Of a DNA stretch of 64,000 bases, positions 51,116 through 59,305 are shown piece by piece. The position numbers and the translations under genes are program-made. The DNA is from Sporomusa sphaeroides DSM 2875. Lineage in GTDB: Bacteria; Bacillota; Negativicutes; Sporomusales; Sporomusaceae. The stretch is from assembly GCF_001941975.2 (NCBI RefSeq), contig NZ_CP146991.1, positions 1,722,524-1,786,523 of the forward strand, given 5' to 3'. A model generated the notes under the pieces. The model had not been told where the DNA came from, did no database searches, and worked only from the letters and a program-made list of their open reading frames with translations. Numbering within the stretch: position 1 is the stretch's first letter; each line of letters opens with the position of its first letter.

Positions 51116-51976
51116 ATGAAACAGTTAATTGTAAATGCCGACGATTTCGGTTTGCATGAAACCATTAATCTCGGTATCGTTGAAGGATATATTAAGGGCT
51201 GTATAACCAGCACTTCAATCATGGCCGGTGCGCCTGCCTTTAATCATGCAGCCGCTTTAGCGGCAGTCCATCCGCAGTTGGGAATAGGGGTTCATCTCAC
51301 GCTGGTTGGCGGGTTGCCGGCAGCCGAACCGGGACAGGTTATTTCGCTAATTGATAAGGACGGACTGCTATGCTCCAGCTATCCGGTATTTTTGCAAAAA
51401 TTTTGTTTAGCCGGTGTTCGTCTTGAGGATGTAAGGCGGGAGTTTACCGCCCAAGTGAAAAAAGTAATGGCAGCCGGCATTGCCATTACTCATCTTGACA
51501 GCCATCAACATATGCATGTGGTGCCTGGGATAATCGATGTTGTCATCGACATTGCCAAACAGTTTGCTATTCCGGCTTTGCGGATACCGGCCGAGCCGTC
51601 CTTGTTTTTCGGTGGTTTCAGGCCAACTGCCGGTAGGCTTATTGGCCGGCTGGGTCTTAGTACGCTGGCAAACTTGGCCCGCCCGAAGGTGCGGCGTGCA
51701 GGGCTGGCTGCGCCTGAACATTTTTATGGAATGTTGGCCGGCGGCAGCATGAATGAAGAGATTTTGCTGAACATTATTGATAATCTGCCTAACGGTCTGT
51801 CAGAAATTATGGTCCATCCGGGTCTGGATAATAGCGTATTACACCAGGCATTTGGCTGGGATTATCATTGGCAGCAGGAGTTGGCGGCCGTTGCCAGCCG
51901 GCAGGTGATGGAATGCCTGGCACAGCGGCAGGTCAAACTGGTATCCTTTGGCAGTCTGGCAGTCCGCCCGGTTTAG
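51116..51976 (+). CDS. YdjC/ChbG/HpnK-family carbohydrate deacetylase
   Basis: 286-residue metal-dependent deacetylase. Metal and catalytic residues lie in IVNADDFGLHE (Asp pair near residue 9), GVHLTLVGG and HLDSHQHMHV. HpnK-type members act on N-acetylated hopanoid sugars and ChbG-type on chitobiose. No hopanoid or chitobiose genes are nearby, so the substrate stays open. It precedes a sugar-nucleotide epimerase by about 120 bp, with a possible link in glycan biosynthesis. Confidence 0.85.
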   Translation: MKQLIVNADDFGLHETINLGIVEGYIKGCITSTSIMAGAPAFNHAAALAAVHPQLGIGVHLTLVGGLPAAEPGQVISLIDKDGLLCSSYPVFLQKFCLAGVRLEDVRREFTAQVKKVMAAGIAITHLDSHQHMHVVPGIIDVVIDIAKQFAIPALRIPAEPSLFFGGFRPTAGRLIGRLGLSTLANLARPKVRRAGLAAPEHFYGMLAGGSMNEEILLNIIDNLPNGLSEIMVHPGLDNSVLHQAFGWDYHWQQELAAVASRQVMECLAQRQVKLVSFGSLAVRPV

Positions 51977-52096
51977 TAGCCTGCTAAGTCTGGTAGTTTG
52001 CCAAGTCTAAAACCGTAGGCTGAATTGGCAGGGACACTTGAATTTGGGCTTGGTGGCGTACTATGTAGAAAGAATAACAGATAGAGGATGAGCAAT

Positions 52097-53020
52097 ATGA
52101 AAGCACTAGTAACTGGCGGCGCCGGCTTTATCGGCTCGCATACTGTTGATAAGATGCTGGACAAAGGCTGGGAGGTTGTTGTACTTGATAACCTAAGTAC
52201 AGGCTTGCGTGCCAATGTTGCGGACGGGGTCAAATTTGTGAAAATGGATATTCTGGACGTTGAGCTGTTGAATGTATTTTCTCAGGAAAGGTTTGATTGT
52301 GTAGTGCATCTTGCTGCACAAACATCAGTACCCTATTCTGTTGACCATCCTGATATTGATTGTCAGGTAAACTTGCTCGGCATGGTGAATGTTTTGGAAG
52401 CCTGCCGCAAAACAGGTGTTAAACGGGTGGTATTTGCCTCCAGTGCTGCAGTTTACGGCGATGCGGACTGTTTGCCGATTGTTGAGGAAGCGCACCTTAA
52501 GCCCGGGTCTTTTTATGGTCTTACCAAGTGTACCGGTGAAAAGTATCTTGCGCTCTACAGCCAGATCCATCAGCTTGACTATGTTGTTCTCCGTTATGCC
52601 AATGTATATGGTGAACGTCAAGGCGACGGCGGCGAGGGAGGGGTAGTAAGCATTTTTACCCGCAAACTTCATCAAAATCAGCCGATCTGTATTTTTGGCG
52701 ATGGCGGCCAGACCAGAGACTTTATTTATGTTGGTGATGTGGCTGAGGCAAATTGTCAGGCCCTTATGGCGCATACGCGGGTAAATAGGGTATATAACAT
52801 TAGCAGTCAGACACAAACCAGTGTTAACGATTTGATTGCAATATTGGCGGCTGTGGCTGACAAGCCAATAGACAGGAGCTATCTGCCGCCTCGAGAAGGG
52901 GATATTTATCACTCGACACTATCAAATCGTGCTGCTCTTGCCGGTATTGGCTGGCAGCCTTATATGCCGTTGCCTGAAGGCCTGCGACGAACCTATCATG
53001 CTTTGAATAAGGCAATGTAA
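52097..53020 (+). CDS. NAD-dependent sugar-nucleotide epimerase/dehydratase
   Basis: Extended short-chain dehydrogenase, GalE-like, 307 residues. Rossmann start ALVTGGAGFIGSHTVDKM, SSAAVYGD with the catalytic Ser, YGLTKCTGEKYL with the Tyr-x-x-x-Lys pair, and NVYGERQ. The ATG at 52097 follows AGAGGATGAG; ATG 52088 overlaps that site. UDP-glucose/galactose or UDP-GlcNAc epimerisation is likely, but the exact substrate is not certain. Confidence 0.88.
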   Translation: MKALVTGGAGFIGSHTVDKMLDKGWEVVVLDNLSTGLRANVADGVKFVKMDILDVELLNVFSQERFDCVVHLAAQTSVPYSVDHPDIDCQVNLLGMVNVLEACRKTGVKRVVFASSAAVYGDADCLPIVEEAHLKPGSFYGLTKCTGEKYLALYSQIHQLDYVVLRYANVYGERQGDGGEGGVVSIFTRKLHQNQPICIFGDGGQTRDFIYVGDVAEANCQALMAHTRVNRVYNISSQTQTSVNDLIAILAAVADKPIDRSYLPPREGDIYHSTLSNRAALAGIGWQPYMPLPEGLRRTYHALNKAM

Positions 53021-53090
53021 ATTACTAACTTTTTTTTTGCAGCTTATAAAATTTTTAGCAGGAAAATGTCGCAATAACAGCAAATTTAAA

Positions 53091-53119
53091 ATTGGATAAC
53101 CAATTATTATGGTTATACT
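53091..53119 (+). promoter_or_regulatory. kor operon promoter with a dyad at the -35
   Basis: TTGGAT (53092-53097), a 16-bp spacer and TATACT (53114-53119). The dyad ATTGG-ATAA-CCAAT (53091-53104) covers the -35, so a regulator could bind there. Confidence 0.55.
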
Positions 53120-53181
53120 AGGGTATATATATCAGTATCCACACTAGTCATACACTGATTGAAAGAGGAGTGAAAGCTGTT

Positions 53182-53406
53182 ATGGCACTGGCTATTAAAC
53201 CAAAGCTATGTAAAGGCTGTGGTATCTGTGTGCATTTTTGTCCTAAAGCCGTTCTGGATTTAGACGAAATGGGCAAAATCTATGCAAAAGATCCAGATAA
53301 ATGTATTATCTGTGGTCAATGCGAGCTGCGTTGCCCGGATTATGCGATTAAAGTAACCAAAGAAGAAAAAACCAGTACGAAAACCGATGGGGGGGCTGCC
53401 AAGTGA
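53182..53406 (+). CDS. korD: 2-Oxoacid:ferredoxin oxidoreductase, ferredoxin-like subunit
   Basis: 74-residue polyferredoxin with two [4Fe-4S] motifs: CKGCGICVHFCPKAV and CIICGQCELRCPDYA. It passes electrons from the thiamine-diphosphate site to ferredoxin. The ATG at 53182 follows GAGGAGTG by about ten bases. It overlaps korA by 4 bp. First gene of korDABC, the usual order in anaerobes. Confidence 0.93.
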   Translation: MALAIKPKLCKGCGICVHFCPKAVLDLDEMGKIYAKDPDKCIICGQCELRCPDYAIKVTKEEKTSTKTDGGAAK

Positions 53407-54542
53407 CAAAAGCACGCTTAATGCAGGGTAATCAGGCTTGTGCCGAAGGGGCACTGGCGGCTGGAGTTCGTTTTTTTGGCGGTTATCCTATTACCCCAAG
53501 TACTGAAGTTGCTGAAATACTTGCTGAAAAACTGCCGGCGCTGGGCGGTAAGTTTATCCAGATGGAAGATGAAATTGCCAGCATGGGTGCCGTATGCGGC
53601 GCAGCCCTGACCGGAGTTAAGGCACTTACTGCTACCAGTGGCCCCGGCTTTTCACTCAAGCAGGAATTAATCGGCTATGCCTCTATTGCTGAAATTCCGG
53701 TTGTAATTGTTAATGTGCAGCGTTTAGGCCCAAGCACCGGCAAACCTACATCACCCGGTCAAGGGGATGTTATGCAGGCTCGCTGGGGCAGTCACGGCGA
53801 CCGTGGTGTAATTGCTCTGTCGCCGGCATCTGTGCGTGAATGTTTTGATGTAACCGTCAAAGCAGTTAATTTTTCGGAAAAGTTCCGTACTCCTGTTGTG
53901 CTGCTGTTGGACGAAGTCATCGGCCATATGCGCGAGCGGGTAGAATTACCGGAACCGGATGAAATTGAGATCATTGACCGTAAATTGCCTGCTGTCCCGC
54001 CAAGCGAGTATCAGGCGTACAAACCTGAGGCCGATGGCATTCCGCCGATGGCTGCTTTCGGGTCAGGCTATTATTACCATGTAACAGGCTTGGTGCATAA
54101 TTATCTGGGACAGCCTACCCAGGCTAATGACCTTACAGCTGAGCTCATTGAACGTTTACACACTAAAATTGATAATGCCAAAGAGGAACTGACGCTTTAC
54201 ACCGAGCATTATCTTGATGATGCCGAAGTATTGGTTGTGTCTTATGGCGGATCGGCCAGAGCAGCCATTGCTGCTGTGAAGGCAGCCAGAGAGCAGGGGA
54301 TTAAGGCAGGTCTCTTGAAATTGATTACCATCTGGCCGTTTCCAGGCGATGTTGTAAAACAGGCAGCAGCAAAAGTCAAAAAGGTTATTGTGCCTGAAAT
54401 GAACTATGGCCAATTGGCCGGTGAAATTGAGCGGTATGTAGGTCAGGACAAAGTAGTTTCTGTTACCAGGGTCGACGGTGAACTATTTAAACCGGAAGAA
54501 ATACTGGCACCAATTGTTACAGCCGTTGGAGGTGCTAAATAA
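53403..54542 (+). CDS. korA: 2-Oxoglutarate-type ferredoxin oxidoreductase alpha subunit
   Basis: 379 residues from GTG 53403. Pyrimidine-binding half: GGYPITPSTEVAE, QMEDEIASMGAVCGAALTG, TSGPGFSLKQE and RLGPSTGKPTSPGQGD, typical of KorA/VorB. GGGGGG precedes. Domain II follows near residue 250. The substrate may be 2-oxoglutarate or branched-chain 2-oxoacids; KorA-type motifs favour 2-oxoglutarate. Confidence 0.92.
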   Translation: MTKARLMQGNQACAEGALAAGVRFFGGYPITPSTEVAEILAEKLPALGGKFIQMEDEIASMGAVCGAALTGVKALTATSGPGFSLKQELIGYASIAEIPVVIVNVQRLGPSTGKPTSPGQGDVMQARWGSHGDRGVIALSPASVRECFDVTVKAVNFSEKFRTPVVLLLDEVIGHMRERVELPEPDEIEIIDRKLPAVPPSEYQAYKPEADGIPPMAAFGSGYYYHVTGLVHNYLGQPTQANDLTAELIERLHTKIDNAKEELTLYTEHYLDDAEVLVVSYGGSARAAIAAVKAAREQGIKAGLLKLITIWPFPGDVVKQAAAKVKKVIVPEMNYGQLAGEIERYVGQDKVVSVTRVDGELFKPEEILAPIVTAVGGAK

Positions 54543-55366
54543 TGGCAGACATCGAAAAATATTTGCGGCCGTCAGCTTTTCCCCATATCTGGTGTCCCGG
54601 CTGCGGCAATGGTATCATCTTGGCTTCTATCATTCGCGCCATTGATAAATTAGGTCTTGATCAGGAAAAGACCATTATTGTATCAGGTATCGGCTGTTCG
54701 TCCCGGGCATCCGGTTACATGAACTTCAATACTGTCCACACAGCTCATGGCAGAGCGCTGACTTTTGCCACAGGTATTAAGCTGGCGCAACCTGAACTGA
54801 ATGTCTTGGTCATTACCGGTGATGGCGACTCTACCGCTATTGGCGGCAATCATTTCATTCATGCTGCCAGACGGAATATCGACCTTACTACCATTATCTT
54901 TAACAACAATATCTATGGTATGACCGGCGGACAGTCCTCGCCGCTTACCCCGCTTGCCAGCAGATCAACGACGGCACCGTTTGGTCATATTGAGCGGTCC
55001 TTTGACATTGGGGCATTAGCTATTGCTGCCGGTGCTACCTATGTGGCCAGGGCAACCGCATTTCATGCCAATATGTTGACAGATCTCGTCGTCAAAGGTA
55101 TTGAAAATAAAGGCTTTTCCGTAATTGATGCCATTACCCAATGTCCTGTTTCTTACGGACGTAAAAACAAGATGGGTTCGGCAGCTAAAATGATGGAATG
55201 GCAGAAAGAACACGCAATTCCGGTTCAGGCTGCTGCCAAGCTTTCGCAGGAACAGCTTAAAGACAAGTTTGTTATTGGCGAACTTCACCGTTCGGAAGCC
55301 CCTGAGTTTACCGCAGAATATGACAAACTGATTGCTCATGTTCAGGCCAAAAGGGGGAATAAATAA
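54542..55366 (+). CDS. korB: 2-Oxoglutarate-type ferredoxin oxidoreductase beta subunit
   Basis: 274-residue thiamine-diphosphate-binding subunit: HIWCPGCGNGI with CxxC-type cluster ligands, SGIGCSSRASGYMNF, ITGDGDSTAIGGNHF (GDGD ThDP motif) and FNNNIYGMTGGQSSPLT. Start codon shares its A with the korA stop (TAATG). Complete and of normal length. Confidence 0.94.
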   Translation: MADIEKYLRPSAFPHIWCPGCGNGIILASIIRAIDKLGLDQEKTIIVSGIGCSSRASGYMNFNTVHTAHGRALTFATGIKLAQPELNVLVITGDGDSTAIGGNHFIHAARRNIDLTTIIFNNNIYGMTGGQSSPLTPLASRSTTAPFGHIERSFDIGALAIAAGATYVARATAFHANMLTDLVVKGIENKGFSVIDAITQCPVSYGRKNKMGSAAKMMEWQKEHAIPVQAAAKLSQEQLKDKFVIGELHRSEAPEFTAEYDKLIAHVQAKRGNK

Positions 55367-55899
55367 TGTGGCAAATTAGCTTGAGCGGTACTGGTGGTCA
55401 AGGTTTGATTCTTGCCGGTATTATTTTGGCGGAAGCGGCTATTCTTGACGGCAAGCAGACCATTCAGACCCAGTCCTATGGTCCGGAGGCCAGAGGGGGA
55501 GCCAGCAAATCCGAAGTCCTTATCAGTGATCAGGAAATCGATTATCCCAAAGCTACCGCGGCAGATATTTTGCTGGCTATGAGCCAGGAAGCCTGCAATA
55601 AATATATCGGCCTGTTAAAGCAAGGCGGCAAGCTGGTTGTTGATACTACCCTGGTTAAAACACTGCCGGAAGTAGATGCCAAAGTCTTGGCATTGCCGAT
55701 AACCCATATTGCCCGTAATGAACTGGGGAATGTTATGGTTGCCAATATTGTTGCTCTTGGTGCATTGGCCGGTTTTGCCGATCTGGTAGAACTGGAATGT
55801 TTGACCAAGGCTGTGCTGGCCAGAGTACCTAAAGGTACTGAAGAACTTAACAAGAAAGCGCTTGAAACCGGCTATGCCCTGGGGCAGGCAGAGAGATAA
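55366..55899 (+). CDS. korC: 2-Oxoglutarate-type ferredoxin oxidoreductase gamma subunit
   Basis: 177 residues with the gamma-domain pattern SGTGGQGLILAGIILAEAA and QTQSYGPEARGGASKSEVLIS. Overlaps korB by one base (TAATG). The four subunits form a CoA- and ferredoxin-dependent complex giving succinyl-CoA. A strong terminator lies 18 bp after the stop. Confidence 0.93.
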   Translation: MWQISLSGTGGQGLILAGIILAEAAILDGKQTIQTQSYGPEARGGASKSEVLISDQEIDYPKATAADILLAMSQEACNKYIGLLKQGGKLVVDTTLVKTLPEVDAKVLALPITHIARNELGNVMVANIVALGALAGFADLVELECLTKAVLARVPKGTEELNKKALETGYALGQAER

Positions 55900-55917
55900 G
55901 CAGCAAAATGAACAGCC

Positions 55918-55953
55918 AAAAGGAGTCTTTCTCAGCGAAAGACTCCTTTTTTT
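55918..55953 (+). terminator. kor operon terminator
   Basis: 14-bp stem AAAAGGAGTCTTTC / GAAAGACTCCTTTT with loop TCAGC, followed by TTTATCC. Confidence 0.9.
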
Positions 55954-55955
55954 AT

Positions 55956-56044
55956 CCTAACAGAAAGCATAGCTTTCTGTTAGGATAAGGGCAACATCGG
56001 CTTCCGCTTTCGCCAAAGGCTCGGCGCAAGCCGTGTTTTCTTTA
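55956..56044 (-). repeat. CACGGCTTGCGCC dispersed repeat, copy 2
   Basis: Starts with the palindrome CCTAACAGAAAG-CATAG-CTTTCTGTTAGG. The remainder, on the minus strand, matches copy 1 at 29260-29353 (AAAACACGGCTTGCGCC, AGCCTTTGGCG, AAGCCGATGTTG). Confidence 0.75.
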
Positions 56045-58216
56045 TTACTCTTTAATATTTTCCGCTAAAATCTCGGCTACATGCTTAATCTTTACATTTG
56101 GCAGCTGCTTATCAAGGCCACCCTGAATTTGCATCATGCATGCCGGGCAGGCAACGGCGACTATCTCAGCGGCGCTGGCTTTAATGTTGGTAATTTTTTG
56201 CTTAAGGATAGGCATGGACAGCTCGGTATATTTGACGCCGAAGGCACCGGCCATACCGCAGCATTTATCGCAGTCTTTCATTTCTACCAGTTCGTAGCCG
56301 TTAGCCGCTTCAAGCAACTGGCGCGGCTCGGTATAAATGCCAAGGCCGCGTTTCATATGGCAGGAATCATGGTATGTTACTTTTACATTGCCGGCAGTTT
56401 TGACCAGGCGGCCGGCTTTTTGATATTCCTTCGCGACAAAGCTGGTAAACTCGCAGACCTTATGACCGATTTTTTCGGCCCGGGCCTTCCAGGCCGGCTC
56501 ATCTTCAAACAATTCGATATAAGTTTGATGCCAGGTCTCGGCGCAAGTCGGGCAAGCTGAAAGAATGGCGTCAGCGCCTGTGGCTTCGAAGGCCTCGATA
56601 TTCTTTTTGGCAATCCGTTTGGCTGTTTCGCGGTCACCCATCCCCAGTACCGGTTTGCCGCAGCAGCTTTGTTCTTCCGGGAAAACTACTTCCATATTAA
56701 GATCCTGTAGTACCTTATACACCGACTCACCGGTTTCCGGGAAAATAAAATCAATGTTACAGCCGCTAAAGAAGGCGATTTTCTTGACAGGCTGATTTAT
56801 TTTCCTGGTTACCTTGGATACGCGGTCACGGAAGGGAACATCAGCCACTGCCGGGAGACTGCGGTCTTTGGCCATGCCGGCTAAAAATAGCGGCAAATGA
56901 CGGATTACACGGCCGGATTGGAACGGTTTTTGACCGATCGCTGCTAACCGCAGCAGGGTGTGGAATACCTTACGGTTTGACAGTACGTTTTCAACTACTG
57001 CTTTAACACCGAAAGGCAGACCGTGTTCCTTGACGGCTTTGGCCCGGAGTTCTTCAATCAGGTGTGGTATGTCAATTTTGCCAGGGCATATCTCAACACA
57101 TTTGCGGCAGCCGATACAAAGTTCATTGATTTTTTCAAAATCCCCCATACTGTTGAGGAAGGCCGTCAGGATGGCGCCAATACCGCCGGCATAGATGTGA
57201 CCATACACATGACCGCCGACAATTGTGTATACAGGACAGACGTTGAGGCAGGAAGCACAGCGAACACATTGGTAGATTTCTTTGAATTTATCGTCATGGG
57301 CAGCTTGTAAGCGTCCGTTATCAAATAAAATAATATGAAGTTCTTTGTCTTGCTCAACCCATTTTCCGTCTTGTTTGACCATGACCGGGGTTACACCGGA
57401 AGTCATTGTCATATAACTGGTCATCAGCTGGCCGGTGGCATTACGCGGCAGGGTGCGCAGGATGGGGGCGGCATCTTTAATGGTGGGAATCAGTTTTTCA
57501 TAACCGATGATGACAACATGAACCCGTGGCAGGGTAGTGACAAGGCGGGCGTTGCCTTCATTCGTTACCAGCCCGATAGCGCCATTTTCAGCGATACCGA
57601 AGTTTGCGCCCGATATGCCCATATCAGCTTCCAGGAACTCCCCTCTGAGCGCTTGGCGGGCAGCCTGAACCATGAACGGAATATCGGTCGGAATTTCCTG
57701 CTTCAGTTCTTTGGAGAAGTAGCCGGCAACTTGTTCACGGTTCAAGTGAATGGCTGGCATAACCATATGGGACGGTTTATGACCGGCCAGAGAGATAATC
57801 CATTCACCCAGGTCAGTTTCTTTAACATGCAAGCCGGCTGTTTCCAGATCGTGATTAAGATGAATTTCCTCGGAAGCCATGGATTTGGATTTAACAATTC
57901 GTTTTACATTTTTTTCTTTACAGAGGTTTATCAAATATTCTTTTAACGCATTGCCATCTTTGGCGCGAAACACTTTAGCGCCCCGTTTGGCAGCTTCTGC
58001 TTCAAATTTATCGGCCAGGTTTTCAATATCGGCAACGGCGCTCATCTTCATTTGACGGACTTGTTCGCGCAGAGCCTCAATATCGGCAACATTTTCATAA
58101 GCTTTGGCCCTGGATATCGGATAGGCCTCCGCAAAGCGGCTTAATGCGCCACGCAGCACTTCATCCTGTAACTTTTCCTGGATTTCATTTTTTATATTAC
58201 GATTATTCGCTTCCAT
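56045..58216 (-). CDS. Fused LutB-LutA type LUD/Fe-S/CCG oxidoreductase
   Basis: 723 residues. The N-terminal half is LutB-like: a LUD domain (about 60-300, KSKSMASEEIHLN and GISGANFGIAENGAIGL) and two [4Fe-4S] motifs, CVRCASCLNVCPV and CIGCRKCVEICPG. The C-terminal half is LutA/GlcF-like, with two CCG domains (SGCNIDFIFP, SCCGKPVLG, CDKCCGMAGAFG). LutABC systems oxidise lactate to pyruvate. In most Firmicutes A and B are separate proteins. Starts on the lutC stop (TAATG). Confidence 0.88.
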   Translation of the reverse strand: MEANNRNIKNEIQEKLQDEVLRGALSRFAEAYPISRAKAYENVADIEALREQVRQMKMSAVADIENLADKFEAEAAKRGAKVFRAKDGNALKEYLINLCKEKNVKRIVKSKSMASEEIHLNHDLETAGLHVKETDLGEWIISLAGHKPSHMVMPAIHLNREQVAGYFSKELKQEIPTDIPFMVQAARQALRGEFLEADMGISGANFGIAENGAIGLVTNEGNARLVTTLPRVHVVIIGYEKLIPTIKDAAPILRTLPRNATGQLMTSYMTMTSGVTPVMVKQDGKWVEQDKELHIILFDNGRLQAAHDDKFKEIYQCVRCASCLNVCPVYTIVGGHVYGHIYAGGIGAILTAFLNSMGDFEKINELCIGCRKCVEICPGKIDIPHLIEELRAKAVKEHGLPFGVKAVVENVLSNRKVFHTLLRLAAIGQKPFQSGRVIRHLPLFLAGMAKDRSLPAVADVPFRDRVSKVTRKINQPVKKIAFFSGCNIDFIFPETGESVYKVLQDLNMEVVFPEEQSCCGKPVLGMGDRETAKRIAKKNIEAFEATGADAILSACPTCAETWHQTYIELFEDEPAWKARAEKIGHKVCEFTSFVAKEYQKAGRLVKTAGNVKVTYHDSCHMKRGLGIYTEPRQLLEAANGYELVEMKDCDKCCGMAGAFGVKYTELSMPILKQKITNIKASAAEIVAVACPACMMQIQGGLDKQLPNVKIKHVAEILAENIKE

Positions 58217-58830
58217 TATTGCTTACCTCCGTTAACTTCTTCATCAACGGCAATAATGACAAAACGGCTGGGACCATGTACGCCGATTGTCAGTACGCGT
58301 TCAATATCGGCAGTGCGGCTGGGGCCGGTAATAAAGCTGATATAACCGCGGTCGTAGACTTTGGCGATTGTTTCCATAGCTTCTGTTATGCCGGGAACAA
58401 TTCTATTGCTGTTCATGAAAACAATATGTAAAGGAGGCAGCATCGAGACAAGCCTGCTTTCAAACGCTAACGCATCCTGGCAAACACTGCCTGACTCGGC
58501 AATGCCAAACTCAACAGCGGAGATGCCAATATCGGCACTTTCAGCATGCTCGGCGATATCTGCTTGTTCGGTGTACAGGCTTACACCCAGGTCTGTTAGG
58601 GTGGCATTAATTCCTGCTGCCTGTTGCAAGGGGCTGTCAACGGCTACTACTTTGCGGGCGTTGGTGTATTTGACTAAATTGGCAATGACTTCTTTGGCTT
58701 CAGCCGCTGTTTTGACGCGAAATACTTCGGCGGCCGCGTTTTTTGCCCGGGTTTCGAACTCCGGGAACAGGCTGGCGCTACAAGTACCGGAGGTAAGCGC
58801 ATGGGTCCAATTTTCACTTACTTTTTTCAA
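58216..58830 (-). CDS. lutC: LutC-like LUD-domain protein
   Basis: 204 residues from TTG 58830, preferred because GGGAG lies nine bases ahead on the minus strand; GTG 58839 would be too close. The LUD domain shows VAVDSPLQQAAG, DIGISAVEFGIAESGSV, LPPLHIVFM and ITGPSRTADIERVLTIGVHGP. In lactate operons LutC is required but its chemistry is unclear. First gene of the minus-strand pair. Confidence 0.87.
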   Translation of the reverse strand: MKKVSENWTHALTSGTCSASLFPEFETRAKNAAAEVFRVKTAAEAKEVIANLVKYTNARKVVAVDSPLQQAAGINATLTDLGVSLYTEQADIAEHAESADIGISAVEFGIAESGSVCQDALAFESRLVSMLPPLHIVFMNSNRIVPGITEAMETIAKVYDRGYISFITGPSRTADIERVLTIGVHGPSRFVIIAVDEEVNGGKQ

Positions 58831-58867
58831 ATTCTCCACTCCCTTATAACCGAATTAATCGGTATGA

Positions 58868-58906
58868 TGGTCTGACCAGTATACACTTCGTAATAAATAG
58901 GCTAAA
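58868..58906 (-). promoter_or_regulatory. lut promoter with FadR/LldR-type operator
   Basis: TGGTCTGACCA (58868-58878) is a perfect dyad of the TGGT-N3-ACCA type bound by GntR-family regulators such as LldR and LutR. On the minus strand it abuts TATACT (58883-58878, -10), with a weak TTTAGC 17 bp further up (58906-58901). The regulator gene is not in the window. Confidence 0.75.
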
Positions 58907-59049
58907 ACCCTTTTAAAAATTGACAAAAAACGCAAAAAATACAGAAAAATTTTTAGATTATTTAATTTAGATAATTCCTGCCTGGTAAGCAGGAAAATAA
59001 TTAACTATATGGAATAATAGTACTAATCGCAAATTTGATACATGTAAGG

Positions 59050-59240
59050 GAATGGGTGCTTTGCGCTTAATAGGGAAGTCCGGTGTAATACCGGCGCGGT
59101 CCCGCCACTGTAATGGGGATGCTGCTTAATACATGCCACTGGGAAACTGGGAAGGCTAAGTACGCGAAGAACCAGAGTCAGGAGACCTGCCTGTTCTAAC
59201 ACATGCCGCTAGGACCTACGGAAGATAGGCAGGTGTGGGT
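59050..59240 (+). promoter_or_regulatory. Cobalamin riboswitch
   Basis: Conserved parts in order: GGGAA-GTCCGGTG region, GCGCGGTCCCGCCACTG (59095-59111), a GGGAAACTGGGAAGGC segment, and the B12 box AGTCAGGAGACCTGCC (59176-59191), with the closing AGGCAGGTGTGG. It controls the cbi operon, normally turning it off when adenosylcobalamin is plentiful. Confidence 0.96.
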
Positions 59241-59280
59241 ACAATATTCAGGCAATCTTTACATGTTGTTTGGTGTTATA

Positions 59281-59304
59281 CCCCCTGCTCAAGGGGGCTT
59301 TTTT
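59281..59304 (+). terminator. Riboswitch-linked terminator overlapping the cbiD ribosome site
   Basis: CCCCCT (59281-59286), loop GCTCA, AGGGGG (59292-59297), then CTTTTTTATT. The AAGGGGG arm also serves as the ribosome site for TTG 59306, so folding would block both transcription and translation. Confidence 0.8.
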
Positions 59305-59305
59305 A

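Noticed and set aside
57335-57946. 203-codon plus-strand frame within the LutB-LutA gene
   Set aside because: Antisense shadow of a well-conserved LUD/Fe-S protein; no ribosome site and no recognisable domain.
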